A stretch of DNA of 64,000 nucleotides from Ostrinia nubilalis (lineage: Eukaryota; Arthropoda; Insecta; Lepidoptera; Crambidae), in assembly GCF_963855985.1 (NCBI RefSeq), contig NC_087093.1, positions 14,027,001-14,091,000 on the forward strand, in the 5' to 3' direction. Numbering within the stretch: the stretch's first letter is position 1; each line of letters opens with the position of its first letter. Positions 9,880 to 21,296 of this stretch are shown here, piece after piece. Under the pieces are notes generated by a model. The model did no database searches. It was not told the DNA's origin and saw only the letters and a program-made list of their open reading frames with translations. The position numbers and the translations under genes were made by a program.

Positions 9880-10949
9880 TCGCCTTGGTTGACCTAATTA
9901 CTAATAATTGGAAGCCTACCGAGTTTAGATACAGGCCGTAAGAGCCTGCCGTTTGCAGTCTGTACCTCTACTACTCGTATTATTTTGTCCTTGCCGGGTA
10001 AAAGTTTAACTACACGACCGCGTTTCCACTGTAAAGGTGGGTAATTATCCTCTTTTATCAAAACTAAGTCACCGAGTTTTATTGGCTCTGTTGTATCCGT
10101 CCATTTGTGTCTTATTTGGAGGGTATGAAGGTATTCGTCGCGCTATCGACACCAAAAGTGTTGTGAAAGACGTTGCAACAATTGGAAACGATTAAGCCGG
10201 CCGATATGAACTTCTTCAAAATTGTACTCATTTATAAAGTTGACATATTTTTCCCGAAATTCCGGTTGTATTTTAAACCGTCGCTCTAAAGCTTGAAACC
10301 GCCGATAGGCCATCTGCCTAGAATCACCCACCCGATCGTGAGTAGGTATAAGCGGCAAGCGCACCGTGTACTTGCCGTCCGCACCGCGAGTTGTCGTGTT
10401 AACAAACAGCTGTTCACATTCCACATTCAAGGGATCCATAATTTTAACCAAAGGTGGCTCTTCCGAAGCCCAAAACCGTTCAACCGCTTCAATAAGTGTA
10501 ATACCAGATGTATTAACCGAATAATTAACCGCCGCCGAGATTTGCCGTAAACCGATATTTTCAGACTTATCGCCTGCCGAAACCGAAACCGCCGAATTTT
10601 CATTTGAAACCGAAACCGCCGAATTTTCATTTGAAACCGAAACCGCCGAATTTTTATTTGAAACCGAAACCGTGACGTCATTATTTGCCGGACCGAAAAC
10701 CGCATAATCAAAGATAGTGTCTAACGCATACGGACCCCCAGGTCACAACGTCAACTTGCCGCCGTTAATAACCTCCTCCAAAATATCACATCCGAAAATG
10801 ATATCAATCTTTGTCAAACCCGTAATATCCGATAAATCATAATTTTCCTGATTTTTTACTACATAAGTTGTAGGTATTTTCATAACCACCGCCGAACAAG
10901 ACAAATCTTTATTCAAGTTATCTTTAGGTTTAAAATTCAATACTACCAT
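9880..10949 (-). pseudogene. pol: BEL/Pao polyprotein, internally deleted
   Basis: Reading down the minus strand from 10949: a protease C terminus (DIIFGCDILEEV near 10790); a linker with three copies of a 30-33-bp repeat; the start of the reverse transcriptase region (ECEQLFVNTTTR, then GKYTVRLPLIP and MAYRRFQALERRF, 10450-10250); then an abrupt change near 10205 into the C-terminal end of the integrase (LLQRLSQHFW, LQIRHKWTD, GDLVLIKEDNYPP, GRVVKLLPGKD, ending near 9880). Most of reverse transcriptase, RNase H and integrase is missing. A stop at 10143-10145 replaces the tryptophan expected after QHFWCR. Gag and the other LTR are absent beyond about 11000. It cannot be functional. Confidence 0.82.
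10565..10672 (-). repeat. Short tandem repeat in the BEL linker
   Basis: Three near-identical units of 30-33 bp, each coding on the minus strand for a version of SNENSAVSV, lie between the protease and the reverse transcriptase remnant. The array remains in frame. Confidence 0.8.
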
Positions 10950-11158
10950 TTGATTATTAAGTTTATTATTACCGCCTACACCCGAAATATAAATTAAACA
11001 GCAATGTCGCTGTCTTTCAAAAGTTCGCTAAATCGAATGATATCTTCAAGTTATACCCTCTTACTAACCCCAAAGCGGCGTATAAGTTATAATGAGCTAT
11101 AAATGTTAACGGTGCTTCAAAGGTGAGCGATTAAATGGTCGTCAAAACTATAACTATA

Positions 11159-11654
11159 CAGGGTGACTTTGAAAGGTGTTGCGAAATTTTTAGAACCGAC
11201 TCAGGATCACTAACATAATCGATTAAAAGAAAAAAATATGTTTCTTTCCATAATTGATTCTTCATTAAATTAGCACGAGTGGATAATTTATTTTATTCAT
11301 AGAAAAATACGCACGCATGTTACGAGATTTCTACGAGTACAACAGTTAACTGCAAAGTCACAGGTACACAAAAATTTGCCTTATGCCCGTTTTCACCATC
11401 AATCCCAAATTTTTAAGTGACCCCTATGGTAACACCTAACAGGAGTTTTGTTTTCATAGGGGTCACTTAAAATTAGGGATTGATGGTGAAAACGGGCATA
11501 AGCCTATTAAAAGTTAAGGTATGGGCGCCCGCGTATTATATTTTCAAGTGAATGTTTTTCGAAAAATACTTAGATTAAATATAATTAACTTAATGCTATA
11601 TTTTTCTTTAGAGCTTATTATAAAAATTTGGCAATGCCTTGCAATGTCACCCTG
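11159..11654. mobile_element. TA-flanked CAGGGTGAC-type MITE (496 bp)
   Basis: The left end CAGGGTGACTTTG and the right end ATGTCACCCTG are inverted repeats, with TA directly outside both (11157-11158, 11655-11656). This is the form of a Tc1/mariner-type MITE. No coding frame is present. A different foldback MITE is nested at 11381-11502. Confidence 0.75.
11381..11502. mobile_element. Foldback MITE family D, copy 1
   Basis: TTATGCCCGTTTTCACCATC at the left is repeated inverted at the right (GGTGAAAACGGGCATAA), and the complementarity continues inward for about 50 bases per arm. Related copies are at 20453-20574 and 48126-48235. The single-stranded form would make a long hairpin. Confidence 0.85.
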
Positions 11655-11966
11655 TATAATAAGCCTGTATAAGCCGCGTAAGCCGTCTGCCCCGAACTAG
11701 ATTAGATTCGGGTTCTAAAACGGTTGAGACTAAGACCGTGTGCACACAAAAGTTTTGTCGGCTGCTGGCTATGAGCTAGTTCAGTGTCAATTTGCTGGAA
11801 GCTGACGTCATTTAAACTTTGATTTCATATCACTGAAAATTGAAATATACAGTTGTGAAAAATTTTAGATTAGATTAGATTAGATTTTGAGCTAAAATTT
11901 TAAATAGCAAAAAAGTTATTTTGACTTTTACGTTATTTAAAATTTAAAACATAGTAGTTTCACAAC

Positions 11967-12133
11967 GGGAAACGCAGCGTGAGACGTCCACCCACAAGGT
12001 GGACCGCCGACATCGTATAAGTAGCAGGAAGGCGCTGGACGCAGGCCGCTACCAACCGGGCAATATGAAAATCATTGGGGGAGGCCTATGTTCAGCAGTG
12101 GACGTCCTATGGCTGAGATGATGATTATGATGA
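11967..12133 (+). mobile_element. RTE-like LINE 3' end (type A)
   Basis: Plus-strand tail: CGTCCACCCACAAGGTGGAC, AAGGCGCTGGACGCAGGCC, GGGGGAGGCCTATGTTCAGC, then GATGATGATTATGATGA. It is 5'-truncated. Confidence 0.8.
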
Positions 12134-12539
12134 AAGTTCCATAAAATCCATGTATCAAAGAGTGACAAACATTCATCCATGCTGACCAACTTTCACGTCT
12201 GTAAAGTAGGTATAGACTGAGGTAATTCGATTGTAGAACCCTTGTGAAGGAATTCTTTGTTCGGCTAACAATTAAAACCCCCATTTCTTACTCCTTCCAA
12301 ATCTCATATAATTAGCAGTCACATTTCCCCAATTCACCGACACAATTCCAGCGGAATTGTTTGAGGAGAGAAAACAAATTTAAATAAACGAGGGTGAGTT
12401 GCCACCAGTGATGTAGCGTACCTACCTTAGAGGGGCCTTGATATCATATATTGGGGGCCATTTTCTAAAAAAAATTGCCAAGTGCGTGTAGTGCCACGCG
12501 CAGTTTAGGCACATGAGTAAAGAAGTGTAGAGTTCCGTA

Positions 12540-14826
12540 CTGCCGCACAATTTATAAACGCAGTAAGTACCACTTACTGCATTTATGATTGTTTTGAATA
12601 TTCTGAATCCTGACATCGCGATCTATAAGAATCAAAGACCCGTTTTTTTCTATCTATCTTAGAACGGAAGATACATATTATCATAAACGCAGTAAAGAGC
12701 ATATTTTAGGTTTCTTCACATACTATGTTAGCAGTAAGAGCACATAATAACTTAATATTACGTGAATACTCGCGCTTACTTAATTTGCTACACAGTAATA
12801 GTGCAGTATGTGCCAATTACATCATTCTTATTATGTTTCTACAATTTTTAAGTTCACCTTGCACATAGTATATGTGCAGTAATTCCACTTAAACACACAC
12901 TGATATTATGTTTCCATAGGAAAAACAGATGACTTGTACTTAATATTAATGCAGTAATTACAATTATACTGCGTACATACTAAGGATTGTCAGAGTGCTG
13001 CCTAGGTGTTAACATGTTATGAACGCAGTGGCTGACTCTTACATTATTGGAAGAAGTTGAAAACCTGTCCAAATGACAAATCTAGCCGAAGACCCAAGAG
13101 CTAGATTGACCCGACACTATACCGAAGATATCCCGGACGTGTCTGTACGAGATTAGAATGGCTCCCAAACAGCTGAAAAACAACAAGGCACCGGGCGATG
13201 ATGGAATCACGGCTGAGCTTCTGAAATCAGGCGGAACGCCGGTACTAAAGGCTCTTTAGAAGCTATTCGATTCCGTCATCCTTGAGGGAAAAACGCCTAC
13301 GGCATGGCACAGAAGTGTGGTGATACTCTTCTTCAAAAAAGGCAACAAAACCTTGTTGAAGAATTTATTTTATACCCATCTCACTTCTGATTCTGTTTTT
13401 GAGAGTCATCACGAATGGTTTCACGCGACATCTAGCCTCCCGAACAAATCGGTTTCCGATAAGGCTTTTACGATAGACCACATACTTATCTATGGCAGAA
13501 AACTGAGGAGAATAATCAGCAACTTTGTCTGGCATTTGTGGTCTATGAGAAAGACTTCTCTCTTCAAGCTACAGTCTCTCCAACGGTGCCAAATTTACTA
13601 TAGATAGGTATAATCGTTGAAGGGCTTATACGAATAGGCCACAATGTCAGTCCGTCTCCGGGATCAGGACTTCAGTTGCAGCGAGGGGTCAGACAGGGAG
13701 ATGTCATATTTCTAAAACTGTTCACTACCACTCTGGAAGATGTTTTCAAGCTTCTGGACTGGAGCGGTTTGGGCATAAATATCATCAGCGAGTACATCAC
13801 CCATCTTTGATTCGCGGACGATATCGTAGTCATGGCTGAGAACGTGGAGGATCTAAGTTCAATCCTCGATTGCTTCAATAGAGCCTCTCAACATATGGGT
13901 CTTTAATGGACAAGACAAAAATCATGTCAAATGCCGTGCTGTACCCACTCCTCTGAAGGTTGGAGACACTATAAGTTGTCTGATGGCCGCTGGGGCAGGA
14001 AAGTTCTTGAGTGGCGACCATGAGCTGGAAGACGCAGCTTGGGCAAGCCTCACACTAGGTGGACCGATGATCTGGTGAAAGTCGCGTCAGGTGCCTGTAT
14101 GCGAGCGGCACAGGACCGGTCTTTGTGGAAATCCTTGGGGGAGGCCGTTGTCCAGCAGTGGACGTCTTTCGGCTGAAACGAACGACCGAGTCTTTATTTT
14201 ATTAGATTGGTATATTTAAGATCTAAAAGTGGATGCCATATCTTAATTTTTGATTGAATAACAAGCGATCTCAGCAATTATTTTGTAATACTTGTTTCAT
14301 TTACCCCTTGATTATTTGGGAAAGTTCAACATGAAAGCGTTATTGGCTTATGATAAGTGCAGTATAATTGTATTATTACTGCACATTTAAAGTTTTGATA
14401 AATTATTTTGATTCACACTCCCACTCATAAATGCAGTAAGTTGTAAAGATACGGCGCATATATTACGTTGTAAGAACTAAAATTTAAATCAATCATTTAA
14501 CACATGTACCGTAAGTAACGAAAACTACTGATAAACGCAGTAAGGAACAATCATACTGCATTCATGGGTAGTAAGTATCGAACGAAAACTTAGTTAATCC
14601 ATAACATAAACAGTTTTTTAATAATTTTAAATACAAAATATTAATTAAAATACAAAAACCTCATATCAAAATAAACTTTGAGTTTAGCTCTATAAGCCCA
14701 TATATTTTTTTTTACAAATATTTGCGTAACTAATTGTAGACACCCCAAAATAAAATTTCAACTTTGATCGCGTTTTTCTCGAAACTGTTCACGTGTTACT
14801 TACTGCGTTTATAAATTGTGCGGCAG
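12540..14826. mobile_element. Complete 2.3-kb TIR element with 4-bp target duplication and LINE cargo
   Basis: The ends are inverted repeats of CTGCCGCACAATTTATAAAC plus about 10 more bases. They are flanked by CGTA on both sides (12536-12539, 14827-14830). Both halves contain repeated GCAGTAA-type subterminal motifs, eight or more in 12540-13040 alone. The interior holds a decayed RTE-like reverse transcriptase (13080-14182) that shares its insertion point with the partial copy at 1185-2047. I see no transposase, so the element is non-autonomous. The superfamily is unknown; a 4-bp duplication with subterminal repeats occurs in several groups, for example Chapaev-like or Ginger-like. Confidence 0.72.
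13080..14182 (+). pseudogene. Decayed RTE-like LINE reverse transcriptase
   Basis: Recognisable reverse transcriptase blocks occur in order. At about 13160-13320 there is LKNNKAPGDDGITAELLKSG, followed by a PTAWHRSVV block. At 13679-13705 there is QRGVRQGD. At 13811-13822 there is FADD, the catalytic aspartate box, with an in-frame TGA just before it (13808-13810). At 13980-14182 come the usual C-terminal end and the CGGCTGAAACGAACGA tail. Stops and frame changes separate the blocks and the 5' half is missing. The protein would have copied LINE RNA at the chromosomal target; this copy is dead. Confidence 0.85.
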
Positions 14827-14830
14827 CGTA

Positions 14831-16737
14831 GTTGTCCGTCGTTAACACAATACATTTCAGAAGCAAGCAATTACTTCATCTAAAGGCACTTTTAATATTT
14901 TCTACTAAGGAATAAAAAAATGTTTTCCAAGCAAAACCTTCGACAGACAGACAGACATAACGAATCTATAAGGGTTCCTTGTCAGGACTACGGAACCCTA
15001 AAAAATATGGGAAGGGGGTTCTTCTCATTAAAAGAAGTCATTGCAAAATAATTAGTAAAAAGTTTTTGAGCAGATCACGATCGCAGGATTCTGCTAAGTT
15101 TCTAAAAATCCTGCAGCATTTTTAAGCTTCTGACAAAAACCTGGGGTGCTGTAAGCTACTAAAAACCTGGGACCCTGGCAAACTTCTCAAAAAACCTGGG
15201 ACCCCTAGGCAGTTGGCTACTCTGCCTTACGTTCACTCGGTCCTTGTAACCTGGGGGTCCCTGTATCCCGGGGGCCCCGTATCACTGATACGGCGATCGC
15301 TACGCCCCTGGTCCCCACCCTAGGCTAATTGGGACGGCGTTTGTAATCGGTAGACACGTGACTGACAATTATTTGCTTCAGTTATTTACACCCATCTTCT
15401 TAATTATTGTGCTTCAGATTTTACTGCTAATGTAAATTATAGCTATTTTTGATACAAAGCAAGTAAACACCCATGGCCATGCTAATTGAATGTTATGAAT
15501 TTTGATTACCATAAAACAAACAATTTCGATTCAGATCAGCACAAACTTCATTGTTATCACATGCGGTGGAATTAAATTTAAAAATCAGCATATTATACTC
15601 GTACCTACCAATTTTTGCAAGACTAACTACTGTTGTTAAATATTGCTTCCAGTAAACCTAAATTTTCCACTTTTGATTTTACTGTACGATCAATAAAGGA
15701 AAATTAATAAAGTATTAGCGAGCTTCAATACGTAGAATGATAGTAAACCTCTCTAGTTTGGCAGTTATCGTTATTCAGTCTATGACAGTCCAATGCTGGA
15801 CGCAAGTGAAGAACACCATAAAGCACGATCCCCAGATTTTTTCCTCCAGCCGCTGCCAAACGGGACTTTTCCCACTTCTTTTTCCCACTGCTGCAACTCC
15901 TGTGTAGCCAGGATCTACAGATTGACCGCCTATAAAAACCAGTGAAGACCAAGTTTGTCCCTGGGGAAAGTTAAGACCAGTCGCCGCCAATCTTCTTCGT
16001 TCATCGAGGAGGTTGTGGTGTATGCTGCTAAATTGGTAGTAATCCATCTTAATATTCGCGCCCCGTTGAGTCTATTAAAGCAACTTGTCTGTTACCAGCT
16101 TAACCGAAGACCATAAATCAATTAACTGTAATTAATTTACACCTTGAAAATGCGACTGGCGAGGTGAGCTCAATTATGCACTGTAATAATTTAATCGTCC
16201 TTGGCGAAAACTCAATATAATGGTGGTAACACCTTCCGTAAGTGGGTGAATTTTGGTGGAGTTCTGGAGTTTGATTTCAAATGAAAATTTCTATGGGGGT
16301 TAATAACTGACACCACAATTCCCGGAGTTACTAAAGATATTGTACTCATCTTTTGTACTCCAACACTGCAATAAAGTTTTAAATAAATACAATAACTATT
16401 AATTTTATTTGACAGAAGTTAATTTCTTCAATCAGGTTTTTTTTCGACATTCTAATGTAAGTCAAAAATGTAGCTGAAGAATCGCGCTCTCAAAAGAAAA
16501 TTAAATTAGGATCTTGTATTCTCGGCAAATTTTTATTTAACTAACCGACCAAACGTAACTGCTTTAAATTAGCATCGCTATATTAATTTTGCTCCCGTTG
16601 TTCCAGAAACATTTAAATTCCCCTCCTATTCTTCCGGCAAGGTCGACCCCGTTTATTGTCTCAACATAAATAATCGAATTTTAATGAGCTACTCAACACA
16701 TGCTAAGTGCTCGTTAGACTTTAGGGTTACTTTCAAA
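14831..16737. other. Intergenic DNA without a recognisable gene
   Basis: At 14940-15003 there is a dispersed lepidopteran-type motif (GACAGACAGACA, then AAGGGTTCC and ACGGAACCCTAAAAA). Near 15130-15210 AAACCTGGG is repeated about three times. Small minus-strand frames at 15725-16047 resemble nothing I know. Nothing else is identified. Confidence 0.5.
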
Positions 16738-17173
16738 TAGGGATGTTATAGATGTATAGTTTCGGTTATGGATACGGTTACGGATATTGGAATATTAATA
16801 TACCGGTTTCGGATATTTTTTTATTCCGGATATCCGAAAGTTTCGGTTACAGATATCTGTGCTAAATATAGAATGCAAATTCCACTAGTTGTCCAACACA
16901 GTTCATGCCTTACGAATAGAATGGGTACTTACAGAAGAGATTACTTTGGCATTTGTCACCTTCTTTTGGTCTCACAAAAAAGCTTTTATCTTATTGGAGA
17001 AAACTCATGTACTTCAAAATACAATCATTAACAGCGTAGGGACTTGCTTGACTCTGCCTACATCCAAAACTATCCGAAACCATTGAATCGGTTATGGTTA
17101 CGGTTACGGATATTTTTTTATTTCGGATATCCGAAAGTTTCGGTTTCGGTTTCGGATATCCATAACATCCCTG
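16738..17173. mobile_element. hAT-like MITE (436 bp) with perfect 8-bp target duplication
   Basis: The ends TAGGGATGTTAT and ATAACATCCCTG are inverted repeats, with CTTTCAAA directly outside both (16730-16737 and 17174-17181). The subterminal regions are full of TTTCGGATATCC/GGATATCCGAAA and GGTTACGG units in both orientations. There is no transposase. The 8-bp duplication and CAGGGATG-like end fit hAT. Confidence 0.85.
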
Positions 17174-17181
17174 CTTTCAAA

Positions 17182-17926
17182 TTTTGAAGGTTCTGGCAAA
17201 AGGCCATGCGTTTAAGAAAAAGTGGATAACATTTTTCAGAAAATTAAAGAAGAGTGCAAGTTTTTCATACAGCTACTACATGCGAGTATAGCATGCATAT
17301 CGAAAAATTTATTAATACTGTAATGTATTTCTTTTTCTGCAGGTAATACAGTGTATACCTATTAAGTTTTATTCGCCGATAGAGTCCCATCACTAACTTG
17401 TCTTTGATTTGCGCGTAGTTTTGTGAAATAGTGAGTAAACATTTCATTCTCATTTTTTCATTTCATTTCATTTTCAACTTATTGCTACAAGTACCTCTAT
17501 TTATCATCAAAATTATACTAAACAAATAAACAAAGTAAGTACAAAGAGAAACAAGTAATTTGACTATCATGACATACTTTTTGAAGTGCCATTTTGAAAT
17601 GCAAATAACTTGAAAACGCGTAACAAAAATGCTTTTGGCACTTTGACAGGCTTTTTGGAGCGACTGAGCCGACCGCTCGGCTAATATTTTGAATAAATTA
17701 GTTTTTGATTGACACGTCACTCGATATGAGTTTTGTAATGTTTAAAAAATTTTTTTTATATTCTACGCGGTGATATTGGCTTCGAACACAAAAAACTTAG
17801 TAAGTTACCTATTTGTGAGATAAATTAGGTTTTTACTGCAGTGCATGACAAAAAAAGAAAGTTAAAAATACATGTCCGATCTTACTGATAATATCAAAAC
17901 ATTCAAAAGTGAATTATACTAAAGAC
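17182..17926. other. Intergenic DNA, nothing recognised
   Basis: AT-rich sequence. The short minus-strand frames at 17265-17453 and 17463-17720 have no recognisable content. Confidence 0.4.
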
Positions 17927-18043
17927 TAAGGCTGAGTTGCAACATCTAACTTTGACCGTAACTATAACGATAACCGGTGTTTTTTGTATGGAGTTTCGCA
18001 GGTTTTTGAAGTTTGTCTCAGTTATAGTAAGATGGTGCAACCT
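17927..18043. mobile_element. MITE family E (AGGCTGAGTTGCACCA), copy 1
   Basis: The left arm TAAGGCTGAGTTGCAACATC and right arm GTAAGATGGTGCAACC belong to a short inverted-repeat family with internal AAACTCCATACAAAAAACAC and TTTGACGTTTGTC-like blocks. There are six other copies in the window. The right end is slightly short here. Confidence 0.8.
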
Positions 18044-18084
18044 ATCCAAGAAAATAATAGCATGAGAGTAGTATTTTATTTGGC

Positions 18085-18735
18085 ATTAAATAGCAGGAAC
18101 CTCGAGTGCACTAAGCTCTCACCGCGACTGAAATATCGCAGTTCTATAGAGGGCGCGGATGCGGCTAAATACAGTACCATCTTTAATAGAAAAGGACAAA
18201 CTGGGACACTGGATTTTCAACAACTAATATAGGATTTTGAACGACCATATACTGGCAATTAACATTTGCTGTAAGAAAATAGAACTTGCGGCGAGTTACA
18301 GAATACTGATTGTAAATATTGATATTATCCAGCGACAATCATTAGGACTTCACCTATTTGTTGTATTTAATTCATGAGTTTGTCGTAATATCATCATCAT
18401 CATCTCAGCCATAGGACGTCCACTGCTGAACATAGGCCTCCCCCAATGCTTTCCATGTTGTCGTAATCGCTTGAATGAAATGCCTCCTAGAAATACTTCT
18501 AGTATTTTTTTATACAAAAAATACTGCCTACTTCATAACAAATTCACACACATAATGCCATACAATTTTTATTTTATTCAGCACCAAGGCGCAGGCAACT
18601 TGAGAGTACTAAGCGCCCACAACCGCTGATAATATCGTTGCACTATAAAGGTCCCGGATGCGGCGAATATACGGAACCCTCCTTAATAGAAAAGGATAAA
18701 CTGGGACACTGGATTCAGCGGTCAGTGGCATGGTA
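18085..18735. repeat. Two copies of an unidentified dispersed repeat around a LINE tail
   Basis: 18100-18225 and 18590-18715 share blocks such as CGGATGCGGC, then CTTTAATAGAAAAGGA and AAACTGGGACACTGGATT. Copy 2 is better preserved in part. Between them (18393-18462) is a minus-strand RTE-like type-A tail. I do not recognise the repeat. Confidence 0.6.
18393..18462 (-). mobile_element. RTE-like LINE 3' end (type A), very short
   Basis: ATCATCATCATCATCTCAGC, then GGACGTCCACTGCTGAACAT and GGCCTCCCCCAATGC. Only the last 70 or so bases of the LINE are present. Confidence 0.8.
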
Positions 18736-18739
18736 ATGA

Positions 18740-20452
18740 AAATTTGGTGCAATTTAGCTGTTGATAAGTTTAAGCTCTTGTGGTAAAGCAATTTGGAATG
18801 TTGATACCTTTTGCCTTGTGTTAACATTATCATGATATACCAAAGATGCGTGATTTGATTCTTTGACAGAATTTTCCGCAAAATCTTACGATGAAAATCT
18901 TTTGGTGTAGTTTCTTATTTTTGAATAGGACCGCTCGTGAAAAAAAATAAGCAAAATAATATTCGAGAAACTTTTATAAGCATTTTATAGCAGCAGCATA
19001 CCTTTATATGAAAACTTCGAATCTTACTATGACATAGTTTAAGTATGTTACGTAAGATCCTGTAAATGTTGTTTTATTACTAATATTTAGCAAATCAATG
19101 TTCTAACCAACTATTAAAAATATTTGTCCCACCTACCACGACCTTAGCGGTAAAAATCGTGACGTAATCAAAACAAATAGGGCACCATTCATTTCAGTTT
19201 CAGACCCGTTAGTCCCTTAGAAACAAAGCGAAATTCAATAGTACGCCCGCGCAGTTAGTTCCCTAATTATGTAAATAATCATTGCCACAAGCGGTGGAGC
19301 GTAAGCGTATGGTAATTCCCGAGGCCGCGCGTTCTATCCGTTCTGTCATTACGCGTGTGCGTGGTGCCTTAACACCCACTGGATGGGTTTTGCATAGTGG
19401 AGTGTGTGCAAATTCAAATTCATCTTTAATAGCAGGCAAACACCTTTTCTGGGAACTTATATACGCCCCAAATGTAACTTGCTCTATCACTACTTCAGGA
19501 TAATTTATTATCGGCTAGCTAGCGATGAGAAGTGGCAGAAGAAACTGAATATAAGAATATGGAGAGGAAATTCTATTTCACTCACGTCACAATTTGACTA
19601 AACATAAAATTATGTTCTTTATTTATCTGAATTAAGATTTGAACATAGTACGTACTTTGAATTAAGATTTGAACTTCGGTTCATAAAACGAGCCTAAGTT
19701 TGGTTTAGATACGTGCCTACTAAAATAACACCTGCCTCCAAATTCCTCTCCAAACTACTAATGCTCAAGATACCCTGTATTTTACCACCAAATATCTCGC
19801 ACACGCACGTACGAACGCCGGCATATCTGGCTAAGCATTATGAGATCCTATATAGTTGTAACAGGTACTATTTTGCTACAAAAAGGTAAGTTCGACTAGC
19901 TTTCGACTGTACATCGCTCAAAATTCAACCCAGACATCTTATTTAGATGAGGCACGAGCACCATTTTGTTTAAAATATCTCAAAAACCCTCTCTCACTTT
20001 GTATTCTGCACGTGCAATAAAGAATTTTTTGTTAAAATTTTATTTATGCGACGGAAACGTTTTGAGATTTCGGATAAAAAAGGGCTAAATTCTGTATAGT
20101 GGGAGGATTTGCATTTTTCTCCGTGTCCGAGTATTATGAAGAGGAATGTGCCATATGAGTTGAAGTGCTTTTTCCAGCCTTCAGCCGATTGGAGTGTTTC
20201 TATGGTATTTCACTTTATTAAATTCTTGCTCTTATATTCTTGAGATTGTGTTCTAGAGCGCCTTAAATGATGTTATTTACTTACATAGAATGCAGAACAA
20301 GAAAATAGGTTTTTATAGAAATAAGTAGTGTTTGTTGCGATAGATTCTACATCGGTTTTAACGTTATCATCAAAAATGACATTCACGAATAGATCTTTTA
20401 GACTTTAGAGCTATGGATATTTCATTGGCAGAAACCTTTACATTTAGGAATC
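18740..20452. other. Intergenic DNA; one CpG-richer stretch
   Basis: No gene is recognised. 19230-19400 has more CpG than its surroundings (GTACGCCCGCGCAG, GAGGCCGCGCGTTC, TTACGCGTGTGCGTGG) and a short plus-strand frame at 19282-19503. It might be a regulatory region or an old element; I cannot say which. Confidence 0.35.
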
Positions 20453-20574
20453 TTATGCCTGTTTTCACCAAAAATCCCTAATTTTTAAGTAACTCTTATG
20501 AAAACAAAATTTCTTTTGTGTGTTACCAAAGGAGTCACTTAAAAATTAGGGATTGATGGTGAAAAAGGGCATTA
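20453..20574. mobile_element. Foldback MITE family D, copy 2
   Basis: Same arms as 11381-11502 (TTATGCCTGTTTTCACC; ATTGATGGTGAAAAAGGGC), somewhat more diverged, with internal TAATTTTTAAGTAACTC and AGTCACTTAAAAATTA. Confidence 0.82.
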
Positions 20575-21296
20575 GTATGCTATTATACCGCGATTGCAAG
20601 TTGTGATATTTTCTATGCGATTTGAAATTCGACGCTTCCAAAAATACACCTTCCTTGTCGAGGGATAGCGTTTGTTGGACACATTTTTGATTGCAAAGAA
20701 AAAAATCTACCTCTGGCCAGTGGCCAGTTTCGCACACAGCACCCGGCATTGTTATTCGGAACAACGCGAAAATCTAACGCAATTGTAGCCTAGAAGGCTA
20801 GAATCCTAAACTTTACCTAGAAAGTGAGGTAAGGTTTCCAATCCATGTCACGCTCACACTCAGTCAATATAAGAACATAATTTATTATGTATGTCTATTG
20901 TCTATTACATTCACACAATATCATCATTGTCGTAGGATTTAGAAGGCACTAAACCCTACCCGGATCAAGTATAATATCCATGTAGGCGGGTTTCTAGGTA
21001 GTTACGTTTACAATAAAGATACCATAAAAAGCACTTAATTCTTTTATGGACTGCCTCGTGTGGAAGAAAGGACTAAGTATTGTACATCTTTAACTCATTT
21101 TATTGGTGCGATAAAAGAAGATTTTGGATGGAAGAAAGATAGGTATTTTATGATATACCTAAGTACCTAACCTACATTAATTTTCTACATAAGTTCGCGC
21201 TTAATCACATTATTAGGCCGACTTTACATTCGTTTTTTTGACCGGACAACGGCCCGATTTTTTGCCGAATTAAGCGGTGGCCATATTATAATATAA
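20575..21296. other. Intergenic DNA
   Basis: A 72-codon minus-strand frame (20546-20764) contains a few cysteines (VCETGHWPEVDFFLCNQKCV) but matches no family I know and partly overlaps a MITE. No gene is supported. Confidence 0.35.

Noticed and set aside
10143..10451. Stand-alone 102-codon host gene
   Set aside because: The reading continues on both sides into BEL/Pao polyprotein sequence; the stop is a nonsense change in that relic.
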